DNA of 64,000 nt. Source: Candidatus Accumulibacter proximus. Its GTDB lineage: Bacteria; Pseudomonadota; Gammaproteobacteria; Burkholderiales; Rhodocyclaceae. The translations under genes were made by a program, and so were the position numbers. The notes beneath the pieces are model-generated. The model did not search any database, was not told the origin of the DNA, and saw only the letters and a program-made list of their open reading frames with translations. The stretch is taken from assembly GCA_016709675.1 (NCBI GenBank), contig JADJMH010000005.1, positions 310,001 to 374,000 on the forward strand, given 5' to 3'. The number at the start of each line of letters is the position of its first letter. The first letter of the stretch is position 1. Below are positions 18,124 to 26,219 of the stretch, one piece after another.

Positions 18124-20126
18124 TCGACTCCACCAGCCTCGAGGCTGGGCGACCCTGGCCGCTTGGCGCCCACTGGGATGGCCGGGGAGCGAACTTCGCG
18201 CTTTTTTCAGCGCATGCCGAGGCCGTCGATTTGTGCGTCCTCGAAGGCAGGCAGATGCGCGTGTTGCCCTTGCGCGAGTGCAGTGACCAGGTCTGGCACG
18301 GCTACCTCGCCGGTGCAGTGCCCGGCCTGCGTTACGCTTACCGGGTGCATGGGCCGAATGCGCCTGAACTCGGCCACCGCTTCGATGGCCAGCGCCTGCT
18401 CGTTGACCCCTACGCGCGCGAAGTGGCAGGCCGCTTTTCCTGGCCGGCCCAGGATGATCCGGTACACTGTCTGACGGCCGCTCTGGTCGACGAAGCGTTC
18501 GACTGGGGCGGCGACGCACCGCCGGCGATACCGTGGGCCGATACGGTGCTCTACGAGGCGCATGTCAAGGGCGTGAGCCGTCAACATCCCGGTGTTCCCG
18601 AAGTCCTGCGTGGCACCTACGCCGGTCTCGCCGCGCCAGCGATGATCGAGCATTTCCAGCGGCTTGGCGTCACCGCCCTCAGCCTGCTGCCGGTGCACTA
18701 CTTCCTCGATGAGCAGCGTCTGGTCAACGAAGGTCGTGTCAATTACTGGGGCTACAACTCGCTGGCCTTCTTTGCGCCCGCCCCGCGTTATGCAGCGCGA
18801 GTCGGCGGGCAGTCGGTGATTGCCGAATTCAAGACCATGGTCCGTTCGCTGCATGCCGCCGGTCTCGAAGTCATTCTCGACGTCGTCTTCAACCACACCG
18901 CTGAAACAGACGAATGGGGCCCGACCCTCTCGTTTCGGGGTATCGACAACCGGAGTTACTACCGCTTGCCGGCCGCTGATCTCGCGGGCTATGAAAATTT
19001 CAGCGGTTGCGGCAACACGCTGAATCTCGCTCACCCGCGCGTTCTGCAACTGGTCATGGATGCGCTGCGCTACTGGGTCGAGGTGATGCACGTCGATGGT
19101 TTCCGCTTCGATCTCGCCGCCGCACTGACGCGCGACAGCGCGTTTCTGGCCGCACTGAGGCAGGATCCCCTGCTGCAGCGCGTCAAGCTGATCGCCGAAC
19201 CTTGGGACATCGGACCCGATGGCTATCGCCTCGGGGGCTTTCTGCCTGGCTGGAGCGAATGGAACGACCGGTTTCGCGACGACGTCCGTGCCTTCTGGCT
19301 GACTGGCGAGGCAGGTGTCGGGCAACTGGCGCAGCGGCTCGCCGGATCGAGCGAGATTTTCCAGGCGGCGGGGCGGGCGCCCCAGGCAGGTGTCAACTTC
19401 GTCACGGCGCATGACGGTTTTACCTTGCGTGATCTCGTCAGCTATCAAACGAAGCACAACGAACTCAACGGCGAAGACAACCGCGACGGGCACGGTCACA
19501 ACTGCTCCTGGAACTGCGGCGAGGAGGGCGAGAGCGCGGATCCAGCCGTCCTTGAAAGACGTCGACGCCTGCAGCGTGCGTTGCTGACAACCTTGCTGAT
19601 CGCTCAGGGTGTGCCCATGCTGCAGGGTGGTGATGAACTCGGGCGCACCCAGGCCGGCAACAACAACGCCTATTGCCAGGACAATGCAATGACCTGGCTG
19701 GACTGGCGCCAGACCACTGCCGGCTTGATCGATTTTGTCGCCGGCTTGATTGGCCTGCGTCGACGCTTCCCGCAACTGCGGCGACGCCATTGGCTGACCG
19801 GCCTGGCAACTGCCGACAGGCAGCCCGATGTCGTCTGGTGGCATCCTGCCGGCAGGCCGATGCGCGTCGCCGACTGGCAATCGAAAAAGCTGGGTGCATT
19901 TGCCATGCAGCTCACCCCGGAGATGCCAGTCGCCGGCCAGGCAGGGGACGGCGGTACCTTGCTTTGCCTGATCAACCGCGACGAGATCCCGGTTTCGTTC
20001 CTGCTCCCGGCCGGTATCTGGGAGCAGGTTTGCGACAGCAGCGCGGACGCCGCCTTCGCCACCTGTCGGCGCGAGAAGGCGACGCCGGTCGCGGCGCGTT
20101 GCGTGCAGATCCTCAGCCTGGCATGA
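18111..20126 (+). CDS. glgX: Glycogen debranching enzyme
   Basis: A 671-residue GH13 isoamylase-type debranching enzyme that hydrolyses alpha-1,6 links of phosphorylase-limit glycogen. CBM48 lies at about 15-110; catalytic motifs are DVVFNHTAE, DGFRFDLAAAL (nucleophile Asp), LIAEPWDIG (acid Glu) and FVTAHDGFTL. The NYWGYNSLAFFAP and CSWNCGEEG segments are typical of GlgX. It closes the glk-glgP-glgB-glgX operon; no glgA or glgC is next to it, so synthesis genes are elsewhere. Confidence 0.96.
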   Translation: MDTLIDSTSLEAGRPWPLGAHWDGRGANFALFSAHAEAVDLCVLEGRQMRVLPLRECSDQVWHGYLAGAVPGLRYAYRVHGPNAPELGHRFDGQRLLVDPYAREVAGRFSWPAQDDPVHCLTAALVDEAFDWGGDAPPAIPWADTVLYEAHVKGVSRQHPGVPEVLRGTYAGLAAPAMIEHFQRLGVTALSLLPVHYFLDEQRLVNEGRVNYWGYNSLAFFAPAPRYAARVGGQSVIAEFKTMVRSLHAAGLEVILDVVFNHTAETDEWGPTLSFRGIDNRSYYRLPAADLAGYENFSGCGNTLNLAHPRVLQLVMDALRYWVEVMHVDGFRFDLAAALTRDSAFLAALRQDPLLQRVKLIAEPWDIGPDGYRLGGFLPGWSEWNDRFRDDVRAFWLTGEAGVGQLAQRLAGSSEIFQAAGRAPQAGVNFVTAHDGFTLRDLVSYQTKHNELNGEDNRDGHGHNCSWNCGEEGESADPAVLERRRRLQRALLTTLLIAQGVPMLQGGDELGRTQAGNNNAYCQDNAMTWLDWRQTTAGLIDFVAGLIGLRRRFPQLRRRHWLTGLATADRQPDVVWWHPAGRPMRVADWQSKKLGAFAMQLTPEMPVAGQAGDGGTLLCLINRDEIPVSFLLPAGIWEQVCDSSADAAFATCRREKATPVAARCVQILSLA

Positions 20127-20225
20127 CCTGCTTAGGCGCGCCGTCGTCAGCAATCGGGTCCTGACCGGTCGACAAGCTGCGGCAGGCCGGCGCTTTCACG
20201 CTACAATGAATCTTGTTCAGTCAGA

Positions 20226-20927
20226 ATGGTTTTTGTCATGCACGTGATCGCTCCGAGTATCCTTTCTGCCGACTTTGCCCGGCTTGGTGAAGAGGTGGTG
20301 AATGTCATTGCCGCCGGTGCCGACTGGATTCATTTCGACGTGATGGACAACCATTACGTACCCAATCTGACGATCGGACCCCTGATCTGCGAGGCAATCC
20401 GTCCGCTGACGCGGGCGCCGATTGACGTGCATCTGATGGTCAAGCCCGTCGATCGCATCGTCCCCGATTTCGCCAGGGCCGGTGCCAATCTCATCACCTT
20501 TCACCCCGAAGCCTCCGAGCACGTGGACCGGACGCTCGCGCTGATCCGTGAAAACGGCTGTCAGGCCGGTCTGGTATTCAACCCGGCGACGCCGCTCGAG
20601 TACCTCGATTACGTCATGGACAAGCTGGATATGATCCTGCTGATGAGTGTCAACCCTGGCTTTGGCGGGCAGACATTCATTCCGTCAACGCTGACCAAGC
20701 TCAAGGCAGCACGGGCCAGAATCGATGCCTACGAGCGTGCCAGCGGACGGCGAATCCGGCTGGAGGTCGACGGCGGAGTCAAGGTCGATAACATTGCCGA
20801 AATCGCCGGTGCCGGTGCCGATACGTTTGTTGCCGGCTCGGCGGTTTATGGCGCCGGCAGGGACACGGACGCCAACCGCTACGACAGCATCATCGCCGCG
20901 CTGCGCGCGCAACTGGCGGTGCCGTGA
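20226..20927 (+). CDS. rpe: Ribulose-phosphate 3-epimerase
   Basis: A 233-residue TIM-barrel epimerase interconverting ribulose-5-phosphate and xylulose-5-phosphate. Motifs: APSILSADFARLGEE at the start, HFDVMDNHYVPNLTIG near residue 37, DVHLMV near residue 66 and SVNPGFGGQ near residue 140. A second in-frame ATG at 20238 (MHVIAPSIL) is the more usual start for the family and may be the true one. It overlaps the gph frame by one to four bases, so rpe-gph is a two-gene unit. Confidence 0.95.
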   Translation: MVFVMHVIAPSILSADFARLGEEVVNVIAAGADWIHFDVMDNHYVPNLTIGPLICEAIRPLTRAPIDVHLMVKPVDRIVPDFARAGANLITFHPEASEHVDRTLALIRENGCQAGLVFNPATPLEYLDYVMDKLDMILLMSVNPGFGGQTFIPSTLTKLKAARARIDAYERASGRRIRLEVDGGVKVDNIAEIAGAGADTFVAGSAVYGAGRDTDANRYDSIIAALRAQLAVP

Positions 20928-21610
20928 TGTCTTTGCCGCTCGCCGTCCGTGCCGTGCTGATCGATCTCGACGGCACGCTGCTGGATACCGTACTAGATCT
21001 GCACGCCGCCGCGAACGCCATGCTGCGCGACCTCGGGCGCCGCGAGGTGGCGGTTGAATCGATTCGCAGCTATGTCGGGCGCGGCATTGCCAATCTGGTC
21101 AAGCGGGTACTGGCCGGGTCGATGGAGGCCGCCGACGATGCTGCACCTCCCCCTCCGGAGGCGCTGGCCAGCTTCAAGCGGCACTACAGTACCGAGAACG
21201 GTCGCAATGCCGCCCTTTTCCCGGGTGTGCTCGAGGGTCTTGAAGCACTCAAGGTTCTCGACCTGCCACTTGGTGTCATCACCAACAAGGCGGAGGCTTT
21301 CACCCTCCCGCTGCTGCAGCGTACCGGTCTGTTTCCCTATTTCGACGTGATCGTCAGCGGCGACCAGTTGCCGCGTCCGAAACCTGACCCGATGCCCCTG
21401 CTCTGGGCCAGCGGCCGCCTCGGTGTGTCGCCGGTCGACGTGCTGATGATTGGCGATTCGGTGCACGACTTTCACGCCGGGCGGGCTGCCGGCTGCCACG
21501 TATTTCTGGTGCCATACGGTTACAACGAGGGCCGTGATGTTCGTGATCTCGCTTGTGATGGTATAGTCCCGACCCTCGTCGAAGCGGCGCAACGCCTGAT
21601 TCACGCATGA
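20927..21610 (+). CDS. gph: Phosphoglycolate phosphatase
   Basis: A 227-residue HAD-superfamily phosphatase hydrolysing 2-phosphoglycolate. Motif I LIDLDGTLLDT near residue 12, motif II VITNKAEAFT near residue 115, and motifs III/IV in RPKPDPMPLLWAS and VLMIGDSVHDFHAGRAAGC are seen. The start can be ATG 20927 or the GTG one codon earlier. The stop (TGA 21608-21610) overlaps the ATG of a small leader ORF for trpE. The rpe-gph-trpE order is common in betaproteobacteria. Confidence 0.93.
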   Translation: MSLPLAVRAVLIDLDGTLLDTVLDLHAAANAMLRDLGRREVAVESIRSYVGRGIANLVKRVLAGSMEAADDAAPPPPEALASFKRHYSTENGRNAALFPGVLEGLEALKVLDLPLGVITNKAEAFTLPLLQRTGLFPYFDVIVSGDQLPRPKPDPMPLLWASGRLGVSPVDVLMIGDSVHDFHAGRAAGCHVFLVPYGYNEGRDVRDLACDGIVPTLVEAAQRLIHA

Positions 21611-21687
21611 CCCTGCTCCACCACACACTGCGCCAGCTGCCCGCCTGCCGGGCGGAGGCCTGGCGCTGGCGACGCCTGCGCCCGTAG
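21607..21687 (+). CDS. Candidate trp leader peptide
   Basis: A 26-codon ORF (begins MTLLHHTLRQLP, ends EAWRWRRLRP) ending 73 bases before trpE. It carries two Trp codons as W-R-W close to its end. Its ATG overlaps the gph stop. Downstream RNA can pair in two exclusive ways: the arms TGCGCC and CTGCC (21677-21693) with GGCAGGGCGCA (21715-21725), or GTGTGCC (21706-21712) with GGCGCAC (21720-21726). This is the layout of a ribosome-controlled attenuator. The second hairpin has only a weak U-tract, so termination may be inefficient or act at translation. No strong ribosome site was seen for the leader. Confidence 0.5.
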   Translation: MTLLHHTLRQLPACRAEAWRWRRLRP

Positions 21688-21760
21688 GCTGCCGTCCCGC
21701 CCCGGGTGTGCCTTGGCAGGGCGCACATCCGTTCTCGCAGTGCTTTCTTGTGGAGTTCCG

Positions 21761-23233
21761 ATGACCGAAGCTTATTTCAATCGTTTGGCTGCCGAAGGCT
21801 ACAACCGCATCCCGGTGACACTCGAAACCTTCGCCGACCTCGACACGCCGCTGTCGATCTATCTGAAGCTGGCCAACAACCCGTATAGCTATCTCCTGGA
21901 ATCAGTGCAGGGCGGCGAGCGCTTTGGTCGTTACTCGATCATTGGCCTTGCCAGCCCGACCCGGATTGTCATCAATGCGCATCAGGTGCTGGTGCTGAAC
22001 GGCAATCGGATTGCCGAACGTGAAGACGACACCAACCCGCTCGACTTCATCGGCAAGTACATGAAGCGCTTTCGTGCCGCTCCGACGACCGGCTTGCCAC
22101 GATTCTGTGGTGGGCTGGTCGGCTGTTTCGGCTATGACACCGTCCGCTATATCGAAACCCGGCTGACGCGCTCGCAGAAAGCGGATGATCTCGGAATTCC
22201 CGACATCTTGCTGCTGCTGTCCGAGGAGATAGCGGTGGTCGACAATCTCTCGGGCAAACTGACGCTGGTCGTCTATGCTGAGCCCGGGGTGCCCGGCGCC
22301 TACCAGAAGGCTCAGACCCGGCTGCGGGAACTGCTTGCCAGGCTGCGCGAATCGGTCGCCATTCCGCCCGAGACACCGCATTCTTCGCAGCCGGCGACGT
22401 CGATGTTTGGCGAGGCACAGTTCCGACAGGCGGTGATCAAGGCCAAGCGTTACATCACCGAGGGCGACATCATGCAGGTCGTCCTGTCACAGCGCATGAG
22501 CAAGCCGCTCGTGGCCAGCCCGATGGCGCTGTACCGCTCGTTGCGCTCGCTGAATCCGTCGCCGTACATGTTCTATTTCGACTTCGAGGATTTCCACGTC
22601 GTTGGCGCCTCGCCGGAAATCCTTGTCCGCCTTGAAGGAGACACCGTCACCGTGCGGCCGATCGCCGGCACCCGTCGGCGGGGGGTCTCTTTCGACGAGG
22701 ATCAGGCCCTCGCCGCCGAGTTGCTGGCTGACGAAAAGGAACGTGCAGAGCACGTTCAGCTCCTCGACCTCGGCCGCAATGACGCCGGCCGCGTCGCTCG
22801 CGTTGGTAGCATCAAGCTGACCGAAAACATGATCGTCGAGCGCTACTCGCACGTGATGCACATCGTTTCGAATGTCGAGGCCAGGCTGCGCCCCGAGCTT
22901 GACGCGCTCGATGTGCTCAAGGCCACTTTTCCCGCCGGGACCGTCTCCGGCGCGCCGAAGGTGCGGGCGATGGAGATCATCGACGAACTTGAACCGGTCA
23001 AGCGCGGCATCTACGCCGGTGCGGTCGGTTACCTCGGCTTCAACGGTGATATGGACCTGGCGATCGCGATTCGTACGGCCATCGTCAAGGACGGCGAACT
23101 GCATGTCCAGGCCGGCGCCGGCATCGTTGCCGATTCAGACCCGGCCGCCGAGTGGCAGGAAACGCAGAACAAGGCCCTCGCCGTACTGCGCGCCGCCGAA
23201 CTGGCCGAGCACGGTCTCGACACACGCTTTTGA
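21761..23233 (+). CDS. trpE: Anthranilate synthase component I
   Basis: A 490-residue TrpE, which makes anthranilate from chorismate with ammonia supplied by TrpG. Start at ATG 21761 (MTEAYFNRLAAEGYN) with GGAG six bases upstream. The N-terminal Trp feedback site includes SYLLESVQGG; catalytic chorismate-binding motifs are PIAGTRRRG, LLDLGRNDAGRV and FPAGTVSGAPKVRAMEI. trpG does not follow in the window: the next gene is pcm on the other strand, 12 bases away. Both feedback inhibition and, if the leader is real, attenuation by Trp are expected. Confidence 0.95.
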   Translation: MTEAYFNRLAAEGYNRIPVTLETFADLDTPLSIYLKLANNPYSYLLESVQGGERFGRYSIIGLASPTRIVINAHQVLVLNGNRIAEREDDTNPLDFIGKYMKRFRAAPTTGLPRFCGGLVGCFGYDTVRYIETRLTRSQKADDLGIPDILLLLSEEIAVVDNLSGKLTLVVYAEPGVPGAYQKAQTRLRELLARLRESVAIPPETPHSSQPATSMFGEAQFRQAVIKAKRYITEGDIMQVVLSQRMSKPLVASPMALYRSLRSLNPSPYMFYFDFEDFHVVGASPEILVRLEGDTVTVRPIAGTRRRGVSFDEDQALAAELLADEKERAEHVQLLDLGRNDAGRVARVGSIKLTENMIVERYSHVMHIVSNVEARLRPELDALDVLKATFPAGTVSGAPKVRAMEIIDELEPVKRGIYAGAVGYLGFNGDMDLAIAIRTAIVKDGELHVQAGAGIVADSDPAAEWQETQNKALAVLRAAELAEHGLDTRF

Positions 23234-23245
23234 GTCTGTAGTCGG

Positions 23246-23920
23246 TCACTCGTCCGCTGATCCGGTCAAAGGCACGAAAGCGACCGGCAGAATCCGCCGC
23301 TCTTCAGTCCTGCCTTGGGCGTCCTTGCTGATCGTCAACAGTTCCTGTCCGAAGTGCTGCCTGCCCACCGGTATCACCAGTGTTCCCCCCGGCTTGAGTT
23401 GTTCGATCAGTGCCGGTGGCACTCGGGGAGCTGCTGCGGTGACGACGATTGCGTCATAAGGGGCATGCTCGGGCCAGCCGAAGCGACCGTTTCCCATACG
23501 CACCTCGACGTTGTCGTAGCCCAGTCGCTGCAAACGTCGGCACGCCTGTTCGGCGAGTGCCTCGATGATCTCCAGCGAGTAGACCTGCTTCACCAGCCGG
23601 GACAGAATGGCTGCCTGGTATCCGGAACCGGTACCGACTTCAAGAATGACGTCTTCCGGCCCAGGTTGGATCAGGTCGGTCATCAAGGCGACGATGTAAG
23701 GTTGCGAAATGGTTTGCCCATGGCCGATTGGCAGCGGGTGATTGGCATAGGCGCTGTCCTGCAGCTCATCCGGAACAAAAATGTGTCGCGGCACCATGCG
23801 CAAGGCCTCGAACACCCGCTGTTGAAGCGCTGAGCGACCGGTCAGGTAGCCGGTCGCACCCACCTCGTCCCGGATTTCATCAAGCAAGCGATCCAGTTCC
23901 TGCTGATCACCGCTGCGCAT
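23246..23920 (-). CDS. pcm: Protein-L-isoaspartate O-methyltransferase
   Basis: A 224-residue SAM-dependent methyltransferase that repairs isoaspartyl residues. SAM motif I LEVGTGSGYQAA near residue 82, the substrate motif LPIGHGQTISQPYIV near residue 55, and the C-terminal LVIPVGRQ are seen. Start placed at ATG 23920 (MRSGDQQELDRLL); the frame extends 13 codons upstream. It faces trpE tail-to-tail. Confidence 0.92.
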   Translation of the reverse strand: MRSGDQQELDRLLDEIRDEVGATGYLTGRSALQQRVFEALRMVPRHIFVPDELQDSAYANHPLPIGHGQTISQPYIVALMTDLIQPGPEDVILEVGTGSGYQAAILSRLVKQVYSLEIIEALAEQACRRLQRLGYDNVEVRMGNGRFGWPEHAPYDAIVVTAAAPRVPPALIEQLKPGGTLVIPVGRQHFGQELLTISKDAQGRTEERRILPVAFVPLTGSADE

Positions 23921-24029
23921 GTGCTGCCTCCCTGATGACTCGGCCGATCTCGCCGGCAAAATCCCTCGCCCTGGCCGCGTGCGGCTTCAGTGGGCACTCC
24001 CGTTGCCGCCCCCCTCGCTTCACTGCCCG

Positions 24030-24533
24030 CTACCGTGACCAATGAACGCGCAACAAGGTTTCTTCCGGGTTGTAGTGGAATTCGAGTTTCCCCTGATAGG
24101 CGTGGTGGACGGCTTCACCAATCGCCCGTGCGAGGTGGATGTCGGTGGTACTCACCCGCAACCCGGTCTCGGATTCGTCAATCGCCATCACCCGTTTCAA
24201 AGGGTGCTCCGCTCGCTGGCGCTCAGCCTCGTTGCGGACCAGATGCCCGATCTCCTCCCGGTGAGCCAGCAGGAAATCTCCCTCAAGGAAAACAAACCCT
24301 GCCGGGTAATGATCATGCACACGCTGGCACGCCGGGCAGCTGGCCCGATGCGCGTCGACGGGCGCCATGACGCCCCATTGCCAACGCCCGCCGCGAAAAA
24401 CCGCCCCGCAATGCGTACAGATGGTCGGGTCGGGAAGTTTCCCCTTGGTCTTGTAGCTATCGTGCTCTGCTTCCTGCAGCAGGCGATCACGACGAACCGG
24501 ATGAAAACCGGGAGGAATTGATCTGCGACTCAT
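24030..24533 (-). CDS. BCAM0308-family zinc-ribbon protein
   Basis: A 167-residue protein. The N-terminal half has CTHCGAVFRGGRW and SCPACQRVHD (two CxxC pairs, about residues 38-80), a probable zinc ribbon. The C-terminal half (about 85-167) ends in a compact alpha/beta region with LEFHYNPEETLLRVHW. The pattern matches the BCAM0308 family of proteobacteria, which has no established function; the ribbon resembles that of the NMD3 export adaptor. It stands alone between pcm and the homospermidine synthase gene. Confidence 0.7.
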   Translation of the reverse strand: MSRRSIPPGFHPVRRDRLLQEAEHDSYKTKGKLPDPTICTHCGAVFRGGRWQWGVMAPVDAHRASCPACQRVHDHYPAGFVFLEGDFLLAHREEIGHLVRNEAERQRAEHPLKRVMAIDESETGLRVSTTDIHLARAIGEAVHHAYQGKLEFHYNPEETLLRVHWSR

Positions 24534-24698
24534 GACAAACCCCCTTGAAAAAAGGTCGCATCAGCGACACGCAAGCCCTGTCGAGCAATCCCTTCCCGCT
24601 GCCTGTCGTCCCGGGACTGGGCGCAGCGCCGGCAGAGGCCGGCAGCGAGCGGAGCACAGATTCATCATAGGTCGTCGAAAGGACTTGTGCAGGGAAAA

Positions 24699-26120
24699 TC
24701 AGGCAACCCTGACGTTCCTGAACTGCCAGGGATCGGAGTGGTCGAGCTCTTCCGGGAAAAGGCGCTCGCGCCCGGCCAGCGGCGTCCAGTCGGTGTAGAC
24801 GCCGACCACGGGCCCGAGATAGGGCAAGCAGATCTCGAGGACGCGTTCGAAATCCATCTCGTCCGGCTCGATCACGCCACGCTCGGGATTCTCGATCGCC
24901 CAGATCATCCCGGCCAGCGCCGCGGAAGTTACCTGCAGCGTGGTCGCGCTGTTGTGCGGCGCCAGCCGCCTGGCGTCATCGACGCTCAGTTGCGAGCCAT
25001 ACCAGTAGGCGTTCTTCCGGTGGCCAGCCAGCAGCACCCCCAACTCATCGCTGCCGCCAGGCGAGATTTCGTTCATCAGGATGCGCTTCTTCTCCTGCTG
25101 GACGTAGTTTCGGCCACAGAACTCATGCGCCGACAGCAGCGCGTCGTCGCAGGGGTGATAGGCATAGTGCACCGTCGGGCGATAGACTACCTCGCCGCCC
25201 TGGCGAATAGTCAGGTAGTCGGCAATTGAAATCGACTCGCCATGCGTGATGGCAAAGCCGTGGAAAGGCCCGGCACGCGGCGTCCAGCTACGGACGCGCG
25301 TGGCACACCCTGGCCGGGTCAGGTAGATCGCCGCCTGCGAGCCGGTCTGATGTCGCTTCCCGTCATTCGGGAAATGGCGCTCGTGCGAACCCCAGCCAAG
25401 TTCGCAGGGCTGCTGCGCCTCACTGACGAAGCCGTCGACAGACCAGGTATTGACGAATTGGTTCGTCTGCTTGCGCAGCGTCGACACCTGGGTGTCGCGC
25501 TCGGCGATGTGGATCGTCCGCACGCCCAGGGATCGGCTGAGATCCGCCCAGCCCTCGCGCGTCTCGCGCGGGCTGGCAGCGAGCCCTGTGGCGGCGGCAA
25601 CATTCAACAATGCACGCTTGACGAAGTGCGACACCAGGCCCGGATTGGCGCCATGCGTCAGCACGGCGGTCGGCGAAGCGGACTGGCTCTTGCGCAGCGC
25701 CAGCGCCTCCTCGCGCAGCGCGTAGTTCGTCCGCGCCGCCGCCGGCACGGCCGGATTGCTGTAGCCTCCAAGCCATGGCTCGATGCTGGTATCAAGGTAG
25801 AGTGCACCCTTTTCGCGGGCATAGCGGATCAACGCCACCGAGGCGACGTCGACCGAGACATTCAGCACAAAGTCGCCACGGCCGACCAGGGGATCGAGTA
25901 CCTGCCGGTAGTTGTCGGGCAGCAACGCCCTGGTGATGAAGCGAATGCCATACTCGGCCGCTACTTGCCGACCACCATCGTCCGCGGACACGATCGTGAT
26001 TGCCCCCGGCGGCACGCCAATATGGCGTAGCAGCAGGGGCAGCAGTCCCTGCCCGATACAGCCGAAGCCAATGACGATCAGGCGCCGGGGCAAGTCGACA
26101 TGAACTCTAAGCGCAGCCAT
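24699..26120 (-). CDS. hss: Homospermidine synthase
   Basis: A 473-residue NAD-dependent homospermidine synthase of the saccharopine dehydrogenase-like fold, which makes homospermidine from two putrescines (or spermidine). The Rossmann motif VIGFGCIGQGLLPLL lies near residue 17; further landmarks are YLDTSIEPWLGGY near residue 129, LTHGANPGLVSHF near residue 177 and HGESISIADYL near residue 302. Start at ATG 26120 with GGGAG eight bases upstream. It is monocistronic in appearance, downstream of lon in the same direction with a gap of about 100 bases. Confidence 0.88.
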   Translation of the reverse strand: MAALRVHVDLPRRLIVIGFGCIGQGLLPLLLRHIGVPPGAITIVSADDGGRQVAAEYGIRFITRALLPDNYRQVLDPLVGRGDFVLNVSVDVASVALIRYAREKGALYLDTSIEPWLGGYSNPAVPAAARTNYALREEALALRKSQSASPTAVLTHGANPGLVSHFVKRALLNVAAATGLAASPRETREGWADLSRSLGVRTIHIAERDTQVSTLRKQTNQFVNTWSVDGFVSEAQQPCELGWGSHERHFPNDGKRHQTGSQAAIYLTRPGCATRVRSWTPRAGPFHGFAITHGESISIADYLTIRQGGEVVYRPTVHYAYHPCDDALLSAHEFCGRNYVQQEKKRILMNEISPGGSDELGVLLAGHRKNAYWYGSQLSVDDARRLAPHNSATTLQVTSAALAGMIWAIENPERGVIEPDEMDFERVLEICLPYLGPVVGVYTDWTPLAGRERLFPEELDHSDPWQFRNVRVA

Positions 26121-26219
26121 TCTCAATCTCCCGGGACACCAGAAGCGTTCCTGCTCGCCACGCTTTCCCTGATCGGCAGACACACGGCAGCGGCGCCGAG
26201 CCCGGAACGTTCCGCTGCA

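Noticed and set aside
18207..20153. 648-codon minus-strand frame opposite glgX
   Set aside because: Antisense shadow of a conserved GH13 gene; no ribosome site, no domain.
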